A DNA stretch of 32,371 bases from Mycobacterium sp. E1747 (GCF_001667775.1 NZ_LZJI01000091.1:1-32371); one strand, 5' to 3'. Positions 1 to 8,756 are shown, counted from the stretch's first letter. Notes: generated by a model not told the origin, from the sequence alone. A program made the numbers and translations.

Positions 1-77
1 CCTCATTGCCGGGAATCGGGTCGAACGCCGGGTTGTGCGGCATCAGCCACACCTGACCGCCTGCCCGCTTGAACGTC
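1..77. repeat. Inverted repeat, left arm
   Basis: Exact reverse complement of 557-633 (77 bases, no mismatch), both arms coding for the same stretch of LexA. It begins at the window edge, so the true arm may be longer. The spacer is 479 bases of lexA. Confidence 0.95.
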
Positions 78-561
78 TTCACGGTGGCTTCCCCGTCGAG
101 CATGGCCGCGACGATGTCGCCGTTGTCCGCGACGTTCTGCTGACGCACCACCACCCAGTCGCCGTCGCAGATCGCCGCCTCGACCATGGAGTCGCCGACG
201 ACCCTCAGCAGGAACAGCGTGCCCTCACCGACCAGCTCGCGCGGCAGCGGGAAGACGTCCTCGACGGCTTCCTCGGCGAGGATCGGTCCACCGGCGGCGA
301 TGCGCCCGAGGACCGGCACGAACGTCGGCTCCGGCAGGGAGTCCGAGCCGGCGACGTCGGTGGCCGGCGCCGCCACCTCGTCGTCTGCGCCGCGCACGTC
401 GACCGCCCGGGGGCGGTTCGGGTCGCGACGCAGGTAGCCCTTGCGCTCCAGGGTGCGCAGCTGATGAGCCACCGACGACGTCGACGTCAGGCCTACGGCG
501 TCGCCGATCTCCCGGATGCTCGGGGGGTAACCGCGGCTGGTGACCGACGCGCGAATGACGT
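1..561 (-). pseudogene. lexA: LexA repressor, inverted internal fragment
   Basis: SOS repressor LexA, read on the minus strand from within the N-terminal winged helix ([19 protein letters not shown]) almost to the C-terminus ([10 protein letters not shown]), where the window ends. Seen in the fragment: the HTH ([21 protein letters not shown]), the Ala-Gly self-cleavage site in GRIAAGGP, the catalytic Ser in GDSMVEA and the catalytic Lys in GEATVKTFK. The first ~40 codons are missing. The C-terminus occurs a second time on the plus strand at 558-677, immediately joined to this fragment. In mycobacteria lexA runs convergently into the LGFP-repeat gene, so the plus-strand tail is in the normal place and this body is inverted. 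I infer a fold-back join rather than a genuine pseudogene; the organism almost certainly has an intact lexA outside the window. Confidence 0.9.
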
Positions 562-633
562 TCAAGCGGGCAGGCGGTCAGGTGTGGCTGATGCCGCACA
601 ACCCGGCGTTCGACCCGATTCCCGGCAATGAGG
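557..633. repeat. Inverted repeat, right arm, with fold-back junction
   Basis: Partner of 1-77. The junction lies at GACGT (557-561), five bases shared by the two lexA sites that are joined (the DVIRA codons and the KTF codons). Identity stops at 556/78. Short microhomology, opposite orientation and loss of intervening sequence are the usual marks of a template-switch chimera. Confidence 0.85.
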
Positions 634-677
634 CAACCGTGCTGGGCAAGGTCGTCACGGTGATCCGCAAGGTCTAG
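558..677 (+). pseudogene. lexA: LexA C-terminal tail (39 codons) in native position
   Basis: Plus-strand frame [20 protein letters not shown]... ending VVTVIRKV and a TAG at 675-677, which is the C-terminus of mycobacterial LexA just after the catalytic Lys. It has no start and no upstream coding part in this orientation. It sits 10 bases before the convergent stop of the LGFP-repeat gene, as the intact lexA does in other mycobacteria, so this is the true 3' end of the gene. Upstream of base 557 the sequence switches to the opposite strand of the same gene. Confidence 0.9.
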
Positions 678-687
678 TCCCGGCGGC

Positions 688-2904
688 TCAGTCCGCCTTG
701 ACGAAGCCGTTGGCCTGCGCGACTTCTTCGCTGGACAGCCAGATCTCGGCGAGCGTGTCGTGGTAGAGGTCGCTGCCCGGCGTGTAGTACAGCCCGAATC
801 GGGCGCTCGCCTTGATCGGGTATCCCTCGGGCGCCTGGTAGGGGTCGTCCAGCGGTAGGTGAATGGTCGGGCGCCCGGGCGAGCCTCCCGCCGCGCCGCT
901 GTCCTCGTCGTCCGCCGCAGCATGCCGCCCGCCTCGCCGCTCGGTTGCGGCGACGGCTACCTCGGGCGCGACGGCTTCCGGAGCGGCGGCCTCTGGGGTG
1001 GGGGCCTCGGCGACGTCCTCCGGGACATGCGGTACCGCTACGTCCGGATACCCGGGCTCGGGGGCCGGGGCGCCGGGGCCGGCGCCCTCGTACTCGGGAG
1101 GCGTGTGCGGCGCCGCGACGTCGAGGTACTCGGCGTCGGCGTACTCCTCGTCGGTGCGGTCGGCCTCCGGATAGGCGGGCTCATGCGCGTCTTCGGCGTG
1201 CTCGGCTTCGACGTACTCGGCCTCGGCGTAATCCGCTTCGCCGTATGCGGATTCGCTGTAATTGGACTCGCTGTAGTCGGACTCGGCGTAGCCGGATTCC
1301 GTTTCGGGGTAGCCCGCGTCCGACAGGGCGGCCGGGGAGACCGCGGAGAAGGAGTCGGTGTCCACCGCGTCGGGGTCGTTCTCCTCGACCCCGTGGACAT
1401 CCTCGTCCGCGCCGCGGCGCCGCCAGCTGACGCGCCCGGCGGCCTCGGCTTCGGCCGCCTCCGGCTGGTCGGCGAAGTGCTCGGCGCTGACGCCGTCGGG
1501 CCCCCAGCGCTGGTCGCCCACCGCCTCGTAACCGAGGTCTTGGTCGCTGTGCGGCTCGTAGCCGGCACCGACAGGCGCGGCGCGCCGCCGACGCCAACCG
1601 AGGGCCAGCAACCCGGCCAAGACGATCAGCACCAGCACCGGAATCCCGGCCAGCAGCCACCACCACTGCAACGCGAACTTCTTGGGATGGGCGGGCGCCG
1701 CCGAAGTGCTCGGCTGGTTCTGCCCCGATACCTGCAGGCCCGACAGCAACGGCGCGAGATTGGCCGGGTCGGTGCTGAACGTGTTCTTCGCCCGGTTCCA
1801 CGAGATCTTGCCGCCGACGAACTGCTGAGAGACCACGTCGCCGTCCACGGACTGGTCGCCGACGGGCGCGCCCAGCTTGCCGGTCGGTCCGCGCAGCTTG
1901 TCCCATGCCGCCTTCATGGCGCCGCGCACCACGAACGCGCCCCGCTCCGAAGTCCAGAAGATCACCGGTTTGTCGGCCCCGGAGAAGGTGGCGACGCGGC
2001 TGGACGGGATGCCGCCGTCGGCTTCGTTGGCAGTGGGGAAACCCAGGTCGCTGCCGGCCGGGCCGCCGAGCGATTCGTACTTGGCCAGGATGTCGGTCTC
2101 GACGGCGTTCGCGCCGGTCGCCGGGCTGAAATACACCCTGCCGTTGGCGAAGTCCTGGACGATCCCGTCGCCGCCGATCGGATACTGCGCACCCTTCTTG
2201 ACGCCCAGCGGTCCATTCGGGCCACCGGCGGCGCGCCAGGCCATGTTGATGACCGCGGTGGGATCGATCGCCACCTGCAGACCCTTCAGCTGATCGGCCA
2301 ATCCCGTTGGCTCGGTGGTGAACTGCTTGGTCTGCCTGTTCCACGAGACCTGGCCGCCGCTGAACTTCTGGGCGGACACCTCGCCGTTGTAGGTTTCGTC
2401 GCCGACCGGGACGCCCAGCACCCCACCCGAGCTGCCGAGCTTGTCCCACGCGGCGTTGATCGCGCCGCGCACCACGAAGGCGCCGTGGTCGGGCGTCCAG
2501 AAGATCACCGGCTTGTCGCTGGCCGAGAAGGTGGCCACCCGGCTGTCGGGCCCGGCGAGACCGGGCACCTCGTCGATCGCGGGGAAGCCCAGATCGCTGC
2601 CGGCCGGGCCGCCCAGCATTTCGTATTTGTCCAGGATCGGGCCGTAAACGAATTTGGCGCCCGTCGCCGGCGTGAAGAACATCTTGCCGCCGTCGAAGTT
2701 GAGCTCGAAACCGTCGCCCGCTGGGTAGACGTCGCCCTTGCGGGGGCCCAGGGGCGAACCATCCCCACCGGCCTTCTCCCAGGCGGCCATCATGGCCGCC
2801 TCGGCGTCACCGATCGGAGACGCCGCCGCCGAAGGCGCCAGCAAGGCGGCGGTTGTGGCGATGGCGGTCAAGGCGACCAGCGCGCTCCCGACCAGCCTGC
2901 GCAT
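688..2904 (-). CDS. LGFP-repeat secreted/membrane-anchored protein (Rv2721c type)
   Basis: 738-residue exported protein. Residues 1-30 are a signal peptide (MRRLVGSALVALTAIATTAALL..). About residues 35-385 hold two long tandem blocks of LGFP-type repeats (AAWxKAGG..GSPLG.., GGPAGSDLGFP, VFWT..GAFVVRGA), a family linked to binding or organising the mycolyl-arabinogalactan wall. One transmembrane helix follows at about 410-437 (WWWLLAGIPVLVLIVLAGLL) with an RRRR stop-transfer, so the remainder should be cytoplasmic: a very acidic, Tyr-rich low-complexity tail and a conserved terminal domain (YPIKASARFGLYYTPGSDLY..AEIW..EEVAQANGFVKAD) that recurs at the ends of other actinobacterial proteins. 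ATG 2904 is chosen because AGAGAGG lies 5 bases upstream; a TTG at 2928 is open but has no ribosome site. Function inferred from family only. Confidence 0.88.
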   Translation of the reverse strand: MRRLVGSALVALTAIATTAALLAPSAAASPIGDAEAAMMAAWEKAGGDGSPLGPRKGDVYPAGDGFELNFDGGKMFFTPATGAKFVYGPILDKYEMLGGPAGSDLGFPAIDEVPGLAGPDSRVATFSASDKPVIFWTPDHGAFVVRGAINAAWDKLGSSGGVLGVPVGDETYNGEVSAQKFSGGQVSWNRQTKQFTTEPTGLADQLKGLQVAIDPTAVINMAWRAAGGPNGPLGVKKGAQYPIGGDGIVQDFANGRVYFSPATGANAVETDILAKYESLGGPAGSDLGFPTANEADGGIPSSRVATFSGADKPVIFWTSERGAFVVRGAMKAAWDKLRGPTGKLGAPVGDQSVDGDVVSQQFVGGKISWNRAKNTFSTDPANLAPLLSGLQVSGQNQPSTSAAPAHPKKFALQWWWLLAGIPVLVLIVLAGLLALGWRRRRAAPVGAGYEPHSDQDLGYEAVGDQRWGPDGVSAEHFADQPEAAEAEAAGRVSWRRRGADEDVHGVEENDPDAVDTDSFSAVSPAALSDAGYPETESGYAESDYSESNYSESAYGEADYAEAEYVEAEHAEDAHEPAYPEADRTDEEYADAEYLDVAAPHTPPEYEGAGPGAPAPEPGYPDVAVPHVPEDVAEAPTPEAAAPEAVAPEVAVAATERRGGRHAAADDEDSGAAGGSPGRPTIHLPLDDPYQAPEGYPIKASARFGLYYTPGSDLYHDTLAEIWLSSEEVAQANGFVKAD
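1211..1300 (-). repeat. Period-5 Tyr/Glu repeat in the LGFP protein tail
   Basis: About 15-bp period in DNA, read as YAESD-YSESN-YSESA-YGEAD-YAEAE-YVEAE in the protein: a Tyr every fifth residue in a Glu/Ser/Ala background. Low-complexity coding repeat in the predicted cytoplasmic tail. Confidence 0.8.
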
Positions 2905-3350
2905 GTGACCTCTCTGCCCGTTCACCAAGCCTCCCAGCCGACGGCTACGGCTCCATCAGCGGCTATGCCCGTAGCTACAGAGCGGGCGAGGGGGCCGTTC
3001 TCCGACCGGGCGGAAACAACCCCGCACCGCGCCGCATTATCGTTGGGCTTGCATAACTTTGCTCCAGCCAACGAGAAATACGAAGTCAAATCACGCATAT
3101 TACAAAAACGGATACCACGCCGATGTCGAAATGATGCCGAGCCACGCTCAAATCGCGACGAACCGCACCATCGCCCGCGTGACGTCTGGCTTATCGCGCC
3201 GACTCCTGAACCGATCGCATGCCTGCGCAATAGCCCACAAGTGTGGCCGCTCGTGCCCGTGCCGCGCTTTTCACGATGCGCCACTGGGCGGGCGTATCCG
3301 AAACACATGCGCCGACCGTACGTGCAGCCATTAACTCACCGGTGATCTAG
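2905..3350. other. Long non-coding gap; neighbours seen in M. tuberculosis absent
   Basis: About 450 bases without a credible gene. Short open frames on both strands have no recognisable protein. Composition is less GC-rich than the flanks around 3050-3140. On the minus strand a GATAAT (3036-3041) could be a -10 for the LGFP gene about 130 bases downstream, without a convincing -35. In M. tuberculosis this interval holds a small gene and a TerC-like membrane protein (from memory); no remnant of either is visible. Confidence 0.5.
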
Positions 3351-3375
3351 CCGAAAAGAGGCCCGCCCGGCGGGC
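3351..3375 (-). terminator. Candidate intrinsic terminator after fadE20
   Basis: On the minus strand, a GCCCGCC/GGCGGGC stem (3361-3375, 7 bp with a minimal loop) followed by CTCTTTTC, 61 bases past the acyl-CoA dehydrogenase stop codon. The loop is very tight, so some closing pairs would open. A T-rich tail is uncommon in this GC-rich window. Confidence 0.5.
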
Positions 3376-3436
3376 ATCGACCGCGTTTGCCGCCGGCGGG
3401 CGAATTGACCGTTCCGATGGCGTCGCCGTTGTCGGT

Positions 3437-4597
3437 CTAGACCCCGAGGCTGCGGCCGATGATCTCCTTCATGATCTCGGTCGTGCCGCCGTAAATCGTC
3501 TGCACCCGCGCGTCCAGATAGGCGCGGGCCACGGGGTACTCACGCATGTAGCCGTAGCCGCCGTGCAGTTGCAGGCACCGGTCGATCAGGTGCACCTGCT
3601 TCTCGGTGGCGTACCACTTGGCCATGGCCGCCTGCTCGGCGGTCAGCTTCTTATCCAGGTGCAGACGGATGAACTCATCGACCATGATGCGCACCACGGT
3701 GGCCTCGGTCGCCAGCTCGGCGAGCACGAAGCGGCTGTTCTGGAAGCTGCCGATCGACTTGCCAAATGCCTTGCGCTCCTTGGTGTATTGCACCGTGTCT
3801 GTCAATACCTGCTCCATCGCCGCGGCCGCCATGATGGCGATCGAGATCCGCTCCTGCGGCAGGTTCTGCATCAGGTAGATGAATCCCATGCCCTCCTGTC
3901 CCAGCAGGTTTTCGGCGGGAACCTTGACATCAGTGAAGGACAGCTCGGCGGTGTCCTGCGCGTCCAGCCCGATCTTGTCCAGGTGCCGGCCGCGCTCGAA
4001 GCCCTCCATGCCGCGTTCGACGACGAGCAACGAAAAGCCTTGCGCCCCTTTGGCCGGATCGGTCTGCGCCACGACGATCACCAAGTCGGAGTTGATTCCG
4101 TTGGTGATGAACGTTTTTGCGCCGTTGAGCACGTAGTGGTCGCCGTGGGCGACCGCGCGGGTCTTGATGCCCTGCAAGTCACTGCCGGTCCCCGGCTCGG
4201 TCATCGCGATTGCGGTGATGAGCTCGCCGGTGCAGAACTTCGGCAGCCAGCGCTGCTTCTGCTCCTCGGTGGCCAGGGCCAGCAGGTAGGGCGCCACGAT
4301 GTCGTTGTGCAGCCCGAAGCCGATGCCGCTGTAGCGACCGAAGGTGGTCTCCTCGGTGATGATGGTGTTGTACCGAAAGTCCGGATTGCCCCCGCCACCG
4401 TATTCCTCGGGGACGGCCATGCCGAGGAAGCCCTGCTTGCCGGCTTCGAGCCACACGCCACGGTCGACGATCTTGGCCTTCTCCCATTCGTCGTGGTGGG
4501 GCGCGACGTGGCGATCGAGGAAGGCGCGGTAGGACTCGCGGAACAGCTCGTGCTCCGGCTCGAAAAGAGTGCGCTGATACGTGACGGCAGTGCCCAT
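3437..4597 (-). CDS. fadE20: Acyl-CoA dehydrogenase, FadE20 type
   Basis: 386-residue FAD-dependent acyl-CoA dehydrogenase, full length for the family, catalysing alpha,beta-dehydrogenation of acyl-CoA thioesters with electrons passing to electron-transfer flavoprotein. Seen: N-terminal helical domain, the family signature AMTEPGTGSDLQGIKTRA, the middle beta domain (LNGAKTFITNGINSDLVIVVAQTD) and the C-terminal helical domain ending in the conserved LHGGYGYMREYPVARAYLDARVQTIYGGTTEIMKEIIGRSL region. The chain-length substrate cannot be read from sequence. ATG 4597 is chosen for a GGAGG 8 bases upstream. A perfect palindrome 44-61 bases upstream overlaps a -10-like TATGTT, so a TetR-type repressor probably controls it. 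It is transcribed alone, with a candidate terminator downstream. The gene symbol rests on synteny with Rv2724c. Confidence 0.9.
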   Translation of the reverse strand: MGTAVTYQRTLFEPEHELFRESYRAFLDRHVAPHHDEWEKAKIVDRGVWLEAGKQGFLGMAVPEEYGGGGNPDFRYNTIITEETTFGRYSGIGFGLHNDIVAPYLLALATEEQKQRWLPKFCTGELITAIAMTEPGTGSDLQGIKTRAVAHGDHYVLNGAKTFITNGINSDLVIVVAQTDPAKGAQGFSLLVVERGMEGFERGRHLDKIGLDAQDTAELSFTDVKVPAENLLGQEGMGFIYLMQNLPQERISIAIMAAAAMEQVLTDTVQYTKERKAFGKSIGSFQNSRFVLAELATEATVVRIMVDEFIRLHLDKKLTAEQAAMAKWYATEKQVHLIDRCLQLHGGYGYMREYPVARAYLDARVQTIYGGTTEIMKEIIGRSLGV

Positions 4598-4633
4598 GTG
4601 GATGACCTCCGGCGACGGGGAACTCTGCTGCCC

Positions 4634-4658
4634 AACATATACCAACCAGGCGGTTGGT
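4634..4658 (-). promoter_or_regulatory. TetR-type operator overlapping the fadE20 promoter
   Basis: Perfect palindrome ACCAACC-AGGC-GGTTGGT at 4641-4658 (7-bp arms). On the minus strand a TATGTT (4634-4639) fits the mycobacterial TANNNT -10 and touches the palindrome, so a bound repressor would block the promoter. The half-site resembles operators of TetR-family fatty-acid regulators in actinobacteria; the regulator is not in the window. Confidence 0.65.
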
Positions 4659-4691
4659 CGGCAGCCGCCGGGGTGACCCGGGCGGGCCGGA

Positions 4692-6113
4692 TCAACGCGT
4701 CGAGAACTCCTGCAGGTGCCCGGCCAGCGCCACCGGGACCCGCGCCTTGATCCGGGTGCCGTCCGGGTTGTGCTCCTCTTGCTGCACGCGCCCGTCGGCG
4801 TGCAGCCGGGCCACCAGGTCGCCGCGGTGGTAGGGAATCACCACATCCACGGCCGTGTCGGCGGGGACGGCCAGCTCGCCCATCCGGCACCGCAGGGCGT
4901 CGATGCCTTCCCCGGTCCTGGCCGAGACGAACACGGCGCCGGGCAGGGCGTGACGGAGCTCGGCCAGGGTGAGTCCGCTCGCGGCGTCCACCTTGTTCAC
5001 CACCAACAGCTCGGGCGGCGGGTCGCCGTGATGGTCGGCGATGACGTCGGAGATCACCTCGCGCACCGCGTTGATCTGGGCCAACGGATTGACGTCCGAG
5101 CCGTCGACCAAATGCAGCAGCAGGTCCGCGTCGACGACCTCCTCGAGCGTGGAGCGGAACGCCTCGACGAGTTGGGTAGGCAGGTGCCGGACGAACCCGA
5201 CGGTGTCGGTGAGCACCAGCGGGCGACCGTCGGTGAACTCGGCGCGGCGGGTGGTGGGCTCCAGCGTGGCGAACAACGCGTCCTGCACCAGCACCCCAGC
5301 CCCGGTCAGCGCGTTGAGCAGGCTCGACTTGCCGGCGTTGGTGTAGCCGACGATCGCGATCGACGGCATGTCGCTCTGCCGGCGGCGGCTGCGCTGGGTG
5401 TCGCGGACCTGCTTCATGTCCTTGATCTCGCGGCGCAACTTGGCCATGCGTTCGCGGATGCGGCGGCGGTCGGTCTCGATCTTGGTTTCACCGGGACCGC
5501 GCAGGCCCACGCCTCCCCCGCTGCCGCCGGCGCGGCCACCGGCCTGCCGAGACATCGACTCACCCCAGCCGCGCAGCCGCGGCAGCATGTACTCCATCTG
5601 GGCCAACGACACCTGCGCCTTGCCCTCCCGGCTGGTGGCGTGCTGGGCGAAGATGTCCAGGATCAGCGCGGTGCGGTCGATGACCTTCACCTTCACCGCC
5701 TTTTCCAGCGCGGTGAGCTGCGCCGGGGACAGTTCACCGTCGCAGATCACGGTGTCGGCGCCGGTCGCCAGCACCACCTCGCGCAGCTCTTGGGCCTTGC
5801 CCGAGCCGATATACGTCGACGGGTCCGGCTTGTCGCGGCGCTGGATCAGCCCTTCGAGCACCTGGGAGCCGGCGGTCTCGGCCAGGGCCGCCAGCTCGGC
5901 CATGCTGGCCTCGCTGTCGGCGGCGGTGCCGTCGGTCCACACGCCCACCAGCACGACGCGCTCCAGGCGCAGCTGGCGGTATTCGACCTCGGATACGTCG
6001 GTGAGTTCGGTGGACAGCCCGGCGACGCGGCGCAGCGCCGACCGTTCTTCCAGGGCGAGTTCGCCGGTGCTCGGCTCCGGCACAGCGGGATTGGAGAATT
6101 CAGGACGTGTCAT
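4692..6113 (-). CDS. hflX: Ribosome-associated GTPase HflX
   Basis: 473-residue HflX GTPase, which binds the 50S subunit and rescues stalled or stressed 70S ribosomes by splitting them. Seen in order: N-terminal HflX domain (LVGVWTDG.., AELAALAETAGSQVLEGLIQRRDKPDPSTYIGSGK), the coiled-coil linker (GPGETKIETDRRRIRERMAKLRREI), and the G domain with G1 GYTNAGKSS, G3 DTVGF, G4 NKVD and G5 SARTGEGI. ATG 6113 gives the normal N-terminus; an in-frame GTG at 6134 is possible, with a GAGG 17 bases upstream of it. No clear Shine-Dalgarno sequence precedes 6113. It follows dapF on the same strand, so co-transcription with miaA-dapF is likely. In mycobacteria HflX is tied to macrolide tolerance and hypoxia (family knowledge). 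Confidence 0.93.
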   Translation of the reverse strand: MTRPEFSNPAVPEPSTGELALEERSALRRVAGLSTELTDVSEVEYRQLRLERVVLVGVWTDGTAADSEASMAELAALAETAGSQVLEGLIQRRDKPDPSTYIGSGKAQELREVVLATGADTVICDGELSPAQLTALEKAVKVKVIDRTALILDIFAQHATSREGKAQVSLAQMEYMLPRLRGWGESMSRQAGGRAGGSGGGVGLRGPGETKIETDRRRIRERMAKLRREIKDMKQVRDTQRSRRRQSDMPSIAIVGYTNAGKSSLLNALTGAGVLVQDALFATLEPTTRRAEFTDGRPLVLTDTVGFVRHLPTQLVEAFRSTLEEVVDADLLLHLVDGSDVNPLAQINAVREVISDVIADHHGDPPPELLVVNKVDAASGLTLAELRHALPGAVFVSARTGEGIDALRCRMGELAVPADTAVDVVIPYHRGDLVARLHADGRVQQEEHNPDGTRIKARVPVALAGHLQEFSTR

Positions 6114-6159
6114 AGGCAATACACGATGATGCACGGTGAATCGGCGTCGTGCACCTCAA

Positions 6160-7032
6160 TTAACGTCGCTGGGCGTCCCACCATTCCCCGCTGATCTCCC
6201 CGCGCGCCACCAATACCGACGGTCCCCTCAGGTAGCTGGTGGCGTCGGTGATGGTGACGACGACGTCGCCGCCGGGCACCCGCACCTTCAGCGTGCCGGT
6301 GTCCGCACCGGCGGCGGCCAGCGCGGCGACCGTGGCCGCGACCGTGCCGGTGCCGCAGGAGCGGGTCTCGCCGACGCCCCGCTCGTGCACCCGCATCCGG
6401 ACCGCGCCGTCGGCCGGCGCGGTGAGGACTTCGATGTTCACTCCCTCCGGGAATTGGGCGTGGTCGAAGCTCACCGGCGCCGCGACGTCCAGCCCCGCCA
6501 GTTCCTCGGCGGTCAGGTCCGGGACCACGCACGCCAGGTGGGGGTTGCCGACGTCGACCGCCAGGCCGGAGAATCGGCGGCCACCGACGACGGCGCTGCC
6601 CGGGCCGAAGGTGTTCGCCTTGCCCATGTCGACGCTGATGTCGGCGTGCGTCGCGCCGGCGTGGTGCACGCTGATCGTCCGGGCGCCGGCCGGCGACCCG
6701 ATCACGAATTCGTCGCGGGACTCCATGCCGCTGGCCCGCAGGTAATGCGCGAACACCCGGATGCCGTTGCCGCACATCTGGGCGATGGACCCGTCGGCGT
6801 TGCGGTAGTCCATGTACCAGTCGGTCGCGGCTACGCCGTCGGGCAGGCGGTCCAGCACGCCGGCGGCCAGCGCGGCCCCGGCGGTGGTGACCCGCAGCAC
6901 CCCGTCGGCGCCCAATCCCCGCCGCCGGTCGCACAGGGCGGCCACCCGTGCGGCGGTGAGGTCGAGCGTGGCCTGCGCGTCCGGGAGCACCACGAAGTCG
7001 TTCTCGGTGCCGTGGCCCTTGGCGAAAATCAT
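6160..7032 (-). CDS. dapF: Diaminopimelate epimerase DapF
   Basis: 290-residue cytoplasmic epimerase converting LL- to meso-diaminopimelate for lysine and peptidoglycan synthesis. The two catalytic Cys are visible: MCGNG (first half) and ETRSCGTGT (second half), in the two-lobed pseudosymmetric fold. N-terminus [18 protein letters not shown] is canonical. Start ATG 7032 is preferred to a GTG at 7041 because GGAG lies 8 bases before the ATG and abuts the GTG. It lies between miaA and hflX on one strand with gaps of 46-60 bases. The upstream DapA of the same pathway sits at the other end of this window. Confidence 0.96.
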   Translation of the reverse strand: MIFAKGHGTENDFVVLPDAQATLDLTAARVAALCDRRRGLGADGVLRVTTAGAALAAGVLDRLPDGVAATDWYMDYRNADGSIAQMCGNGIRVFAHYLRASGMESRDEFVIGSPAGARTISVHHAGATHADISVDMGKANTFGPGSAVVGGRRFSGLAVDVGNPHLACVVPDLTAEELAGLDVAAPVSFDHAQFPEGVNIEVLTAPADGAVRMRVHERGVGETRSCGTGTVAATVAALAAAGADTGTLKVRVPGGDVVVTITDATSYLRGPSVLVARGEISGEWWDAQRR

Positions 7033-7092
7033 GCGCGCCACTCCTCAGCTCCGGCCGCGCCGGCAGCATCGTCGTCGGCGCGAATCACCTGC

Positions 7093-8025
7093 TCAGGATA
7101 CGTGGCCCAGAACCCCCAGCGCTTCGTCGACGAGCCGGGCGCCGTCGGCCGCCCCTTTTTCAGAGTCCAGCCAGTGAACCCGGTGATCGCGGCGGAACCA
7201 GGACCGCTGCCGGCGCACATAGCGTCGGGTGCCCACGTAGGTCTGTTCGCGCGCGTCCCGCAGCCGCTCGGCGCCACCTCCGGCGTCGAGCGCCTCGATC
7301 ACCTGCGCGTAGCCCAGGGCGCGCGACGCGGTGACCCCCTCGCGCAAGCCCTCGCCGAGCAGCGCTGTGACCTCGTCGACCAGGCCCTGGTCGAACATGG
7401 CGTCGGTGCGGCGGGCCAGCCGCTCATCCAGAGTCGTTGTCTCGCAATCTAATCCGACGATGGCGGTGTTCCACCTCGGGGCGCCGATGCGTGGCGCGGA
7501 CGCGGCGAACGGGCGGCCGGTCAGCTCGACCACTTCGAGCGCGCGCACGGTGCGCCGGGCGTCGGTCGGCAGGATGGCCGCCGCGGCGGCGGGGTCGCGT
7601 CGGGCCAGCTCGGCGTGCAGCCCGCCGATGCCGATCTCTGCCAGCCGCTGCTCCCAGCGCGCCCGAACCGCGGGATCGGTCGCGGGGAACGACCAGTCGT
7701 CGAGCAGCGATTGGATGTAGAGCATCGAGCCGCCCACGATGATCGGGACGGCGCCGCGGGCCGCGATCGCCTCGACGTCCGCGGCGGCGGCGCGCTGATA
7801 GCGGGCGACCGTCGCGGTCTCGGTGACGTTCAACACGTCGAACTGGTGGTGCGGGATGCCCCGGCGTTGCCCGACGGGCAGCTTGGCCGTGCCGATGTCC
7901 ATGCCGCGATAGAGCTGCATTGCGTCGGCGTTCACGATCTCGGCAGCCTCGAGCCGTTCGGCGACATCGAGTGCCAGCTGTGACTTGCCGGTTCCGGTGG
8001 GGCCGATGATCGCCAGCGGTCGCAC
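7093..8025 (-). CDS. miaA: tRNA dimethylallyltransferase MiaA
   Basis: 310-residue enzyme adding a dimethylallyl group to N6 of A37 in tRNAs reading UNN codons. Seen: P-loop [15 protein letters not shown] near the N-terminus, [17 protein letters not shown], the DVLNVTE and [15 protein letters not shown] motifs, and the C-terminal region [13 protein letters not shown]. The product is the substrate of MiaB, encoded 5 kb away in this window. GTG 8025 ([11 protein letters not shown]) is the family start; a GTG at 8031 lies inside the GAGGTGA ribosome site. The upstream stop at 8033-8035 is only a few bases away, so translation is coupled to the LigB-like gene. Confidence 0.95.
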   Translation of the reverse strand: MRPLAIIGPTGTGKSQLALDVAERLEAAEIVNADAMQLYRGMDIGTAKLPVGQRRGIPHHQFDVLNVTETATVARYQRAAAADVEAIAARGAVPIIVGGSMLYIQSLLDDWSFPATDPAVRARWEQRLAEIGIGGLHAELARRDPAAAAAILPTDARRTVRALEVVELTGRPFAASAPRIGAPRWNTAIVGLDCETTTLDERLARRTDAMFDQGLVDEVTALLGEGLREGVTASRALGYAQVIEALDAGGGAERLRDAREQTYVGTRRYVRRQRSWFRRDHRVHWLDSEKGAADGARLVDEALGVLGHVS

Positions 8026-8032
8026 GGTCACC

Positions 8033-8722
8033 TCAGACCTGCCAGGCGCCGGCGAAGTAGCCCACCCCGTAGGGCGCCCCCCGGTAGAGCTCCTTGGCCG
8101 ACCGCGGCCCGGGCTCGGTCAGGCCGGCCAGCACCTGGAAGGCGACGCGTCCCAGGATCTGGCGCGGCAGCCGCGTCAGTGCGGCGACGTCACCGGTCGC
8201 CAGCGCGTCGTCGAGGGCCAGCTGCGCGTCGGCGTTGGCCGGGTCGTATCCGCCGGGCGCGGCCGGCGTCAAAGTGTTCGCGCCGTCGGCCACGACCAGC
8301 ACCCCGATCGGCTCGGCCGACCGGTCGACGTCGGCGCGCAACGCCCGGCCCTCGGCCATTGCGGTCTCGGCGTCGTGGTCGGCGCGGTAGATCCGGGCCT
8401 CCGCGGCCGCTTCGGGGCGGACCTGACCGCGAACCCAGCCGGCGAGCAGCGCGGAGACGGGCAGCTCGGCGGCGGCCGGGGCGCCGGACCAGGGCGAAAG
8501 CCCGACCCGGATGTCCACCCCGAAACCCGCGAACGTTCCCGCGGCCTCAGGTCCCCACACCCCGTCGCGTGTCCCCGTCCCGATGACGGTCCAGCGGGCG
8601 GGAAGGAAGGCGGCCGCCGCCAGCACCGCGGCCACCAGGTCGGTCACCTCCGCGGCGGCCCCTCCGGCGAGCTCGGGCACCAGCAGCGGCGCCGAGGGAA
8701 CAATGGCAATCCCGCTAAGCAC
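8033..8722 (-). CDS. LigB-like class III dioxygenase-fold protein (Rv2728c type)
   Basis: 229-residue Ala-rich conserved protein. The start ([18 protein letters not shown]) and the pattern of strands (WTVIGTG.., [36 protein letters not shown]) resemble the B-subunit-like fold of class III extradiol ring-cleavage dioxygenases, but I do not see a clear metal-binding His pair, so an enzymatic role is uncertain. It sits directly upstream of miaA (10 bases to the chosen start). GTG 8722 is supported by TAGTTT six bases upstream and the absence of a ribosome site, suggesting a leaderless message that begins the miaA-dapF-hflX unit. Confidence 0.75.
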   Translation of the reverse strand: MLSGIAIVPSAPLLVPELAGGAAAEVTDLVAAVLAAAAFLPARWTVIGTGTRDGVWGPEAAGTFAGFGVDIRVGLSPWSGAPAAAELPVSALLAGWVRGQVRPEAAAEARIYRADHDAETAMAEGRALRADVDRSAEPIGVLVVADGANTLTPAAPGGYDPANADAQLALDDALATGDVAALTRLPRQILGRVAFQVLAGLTEPGPRSAKELYRGAPYGVGYFAGAWQV

Positions 8723-8728
8723 GCCACC

Positions 8729-8734
8729 AAACTA
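8729..8734 (-). promoter_or_regulatory. Leaderless -10 element for the miaA-operon gene
   Basis: TAGTTT followed by six bases (GGTGGC) and the GTG start at 8722, with no Shine-Dalgarno sequence: the TANNNT-N6-RTG geometry of mycobacterial leaderless genes. Confidence 0.5.
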
Positions 8735-8756
8735 ATGCTTCGCCCGACGCGTGCGC

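Noticed and set aside
1..633. Inverted repeats as ends of a mobile element
   Set aside because: Both arms are lexA coding sequence, the spacer is lexA too, and there is no transposase or target duplication.
2922..3308. 128-codon minus-strand open frame in the non-coding gap
   Set aside because: No ribosome site, no recognisable motif, irregular composition; also overlaps the LGFP promoter area.
859..3345. Very long open frame on the plus strand opposite the LGFP gene
   Set aside because: Arg/Gly/Val-rich translation with no domain; a GC-skew shadow of the minus-strand gene, whose signal peptide and repeats are real.
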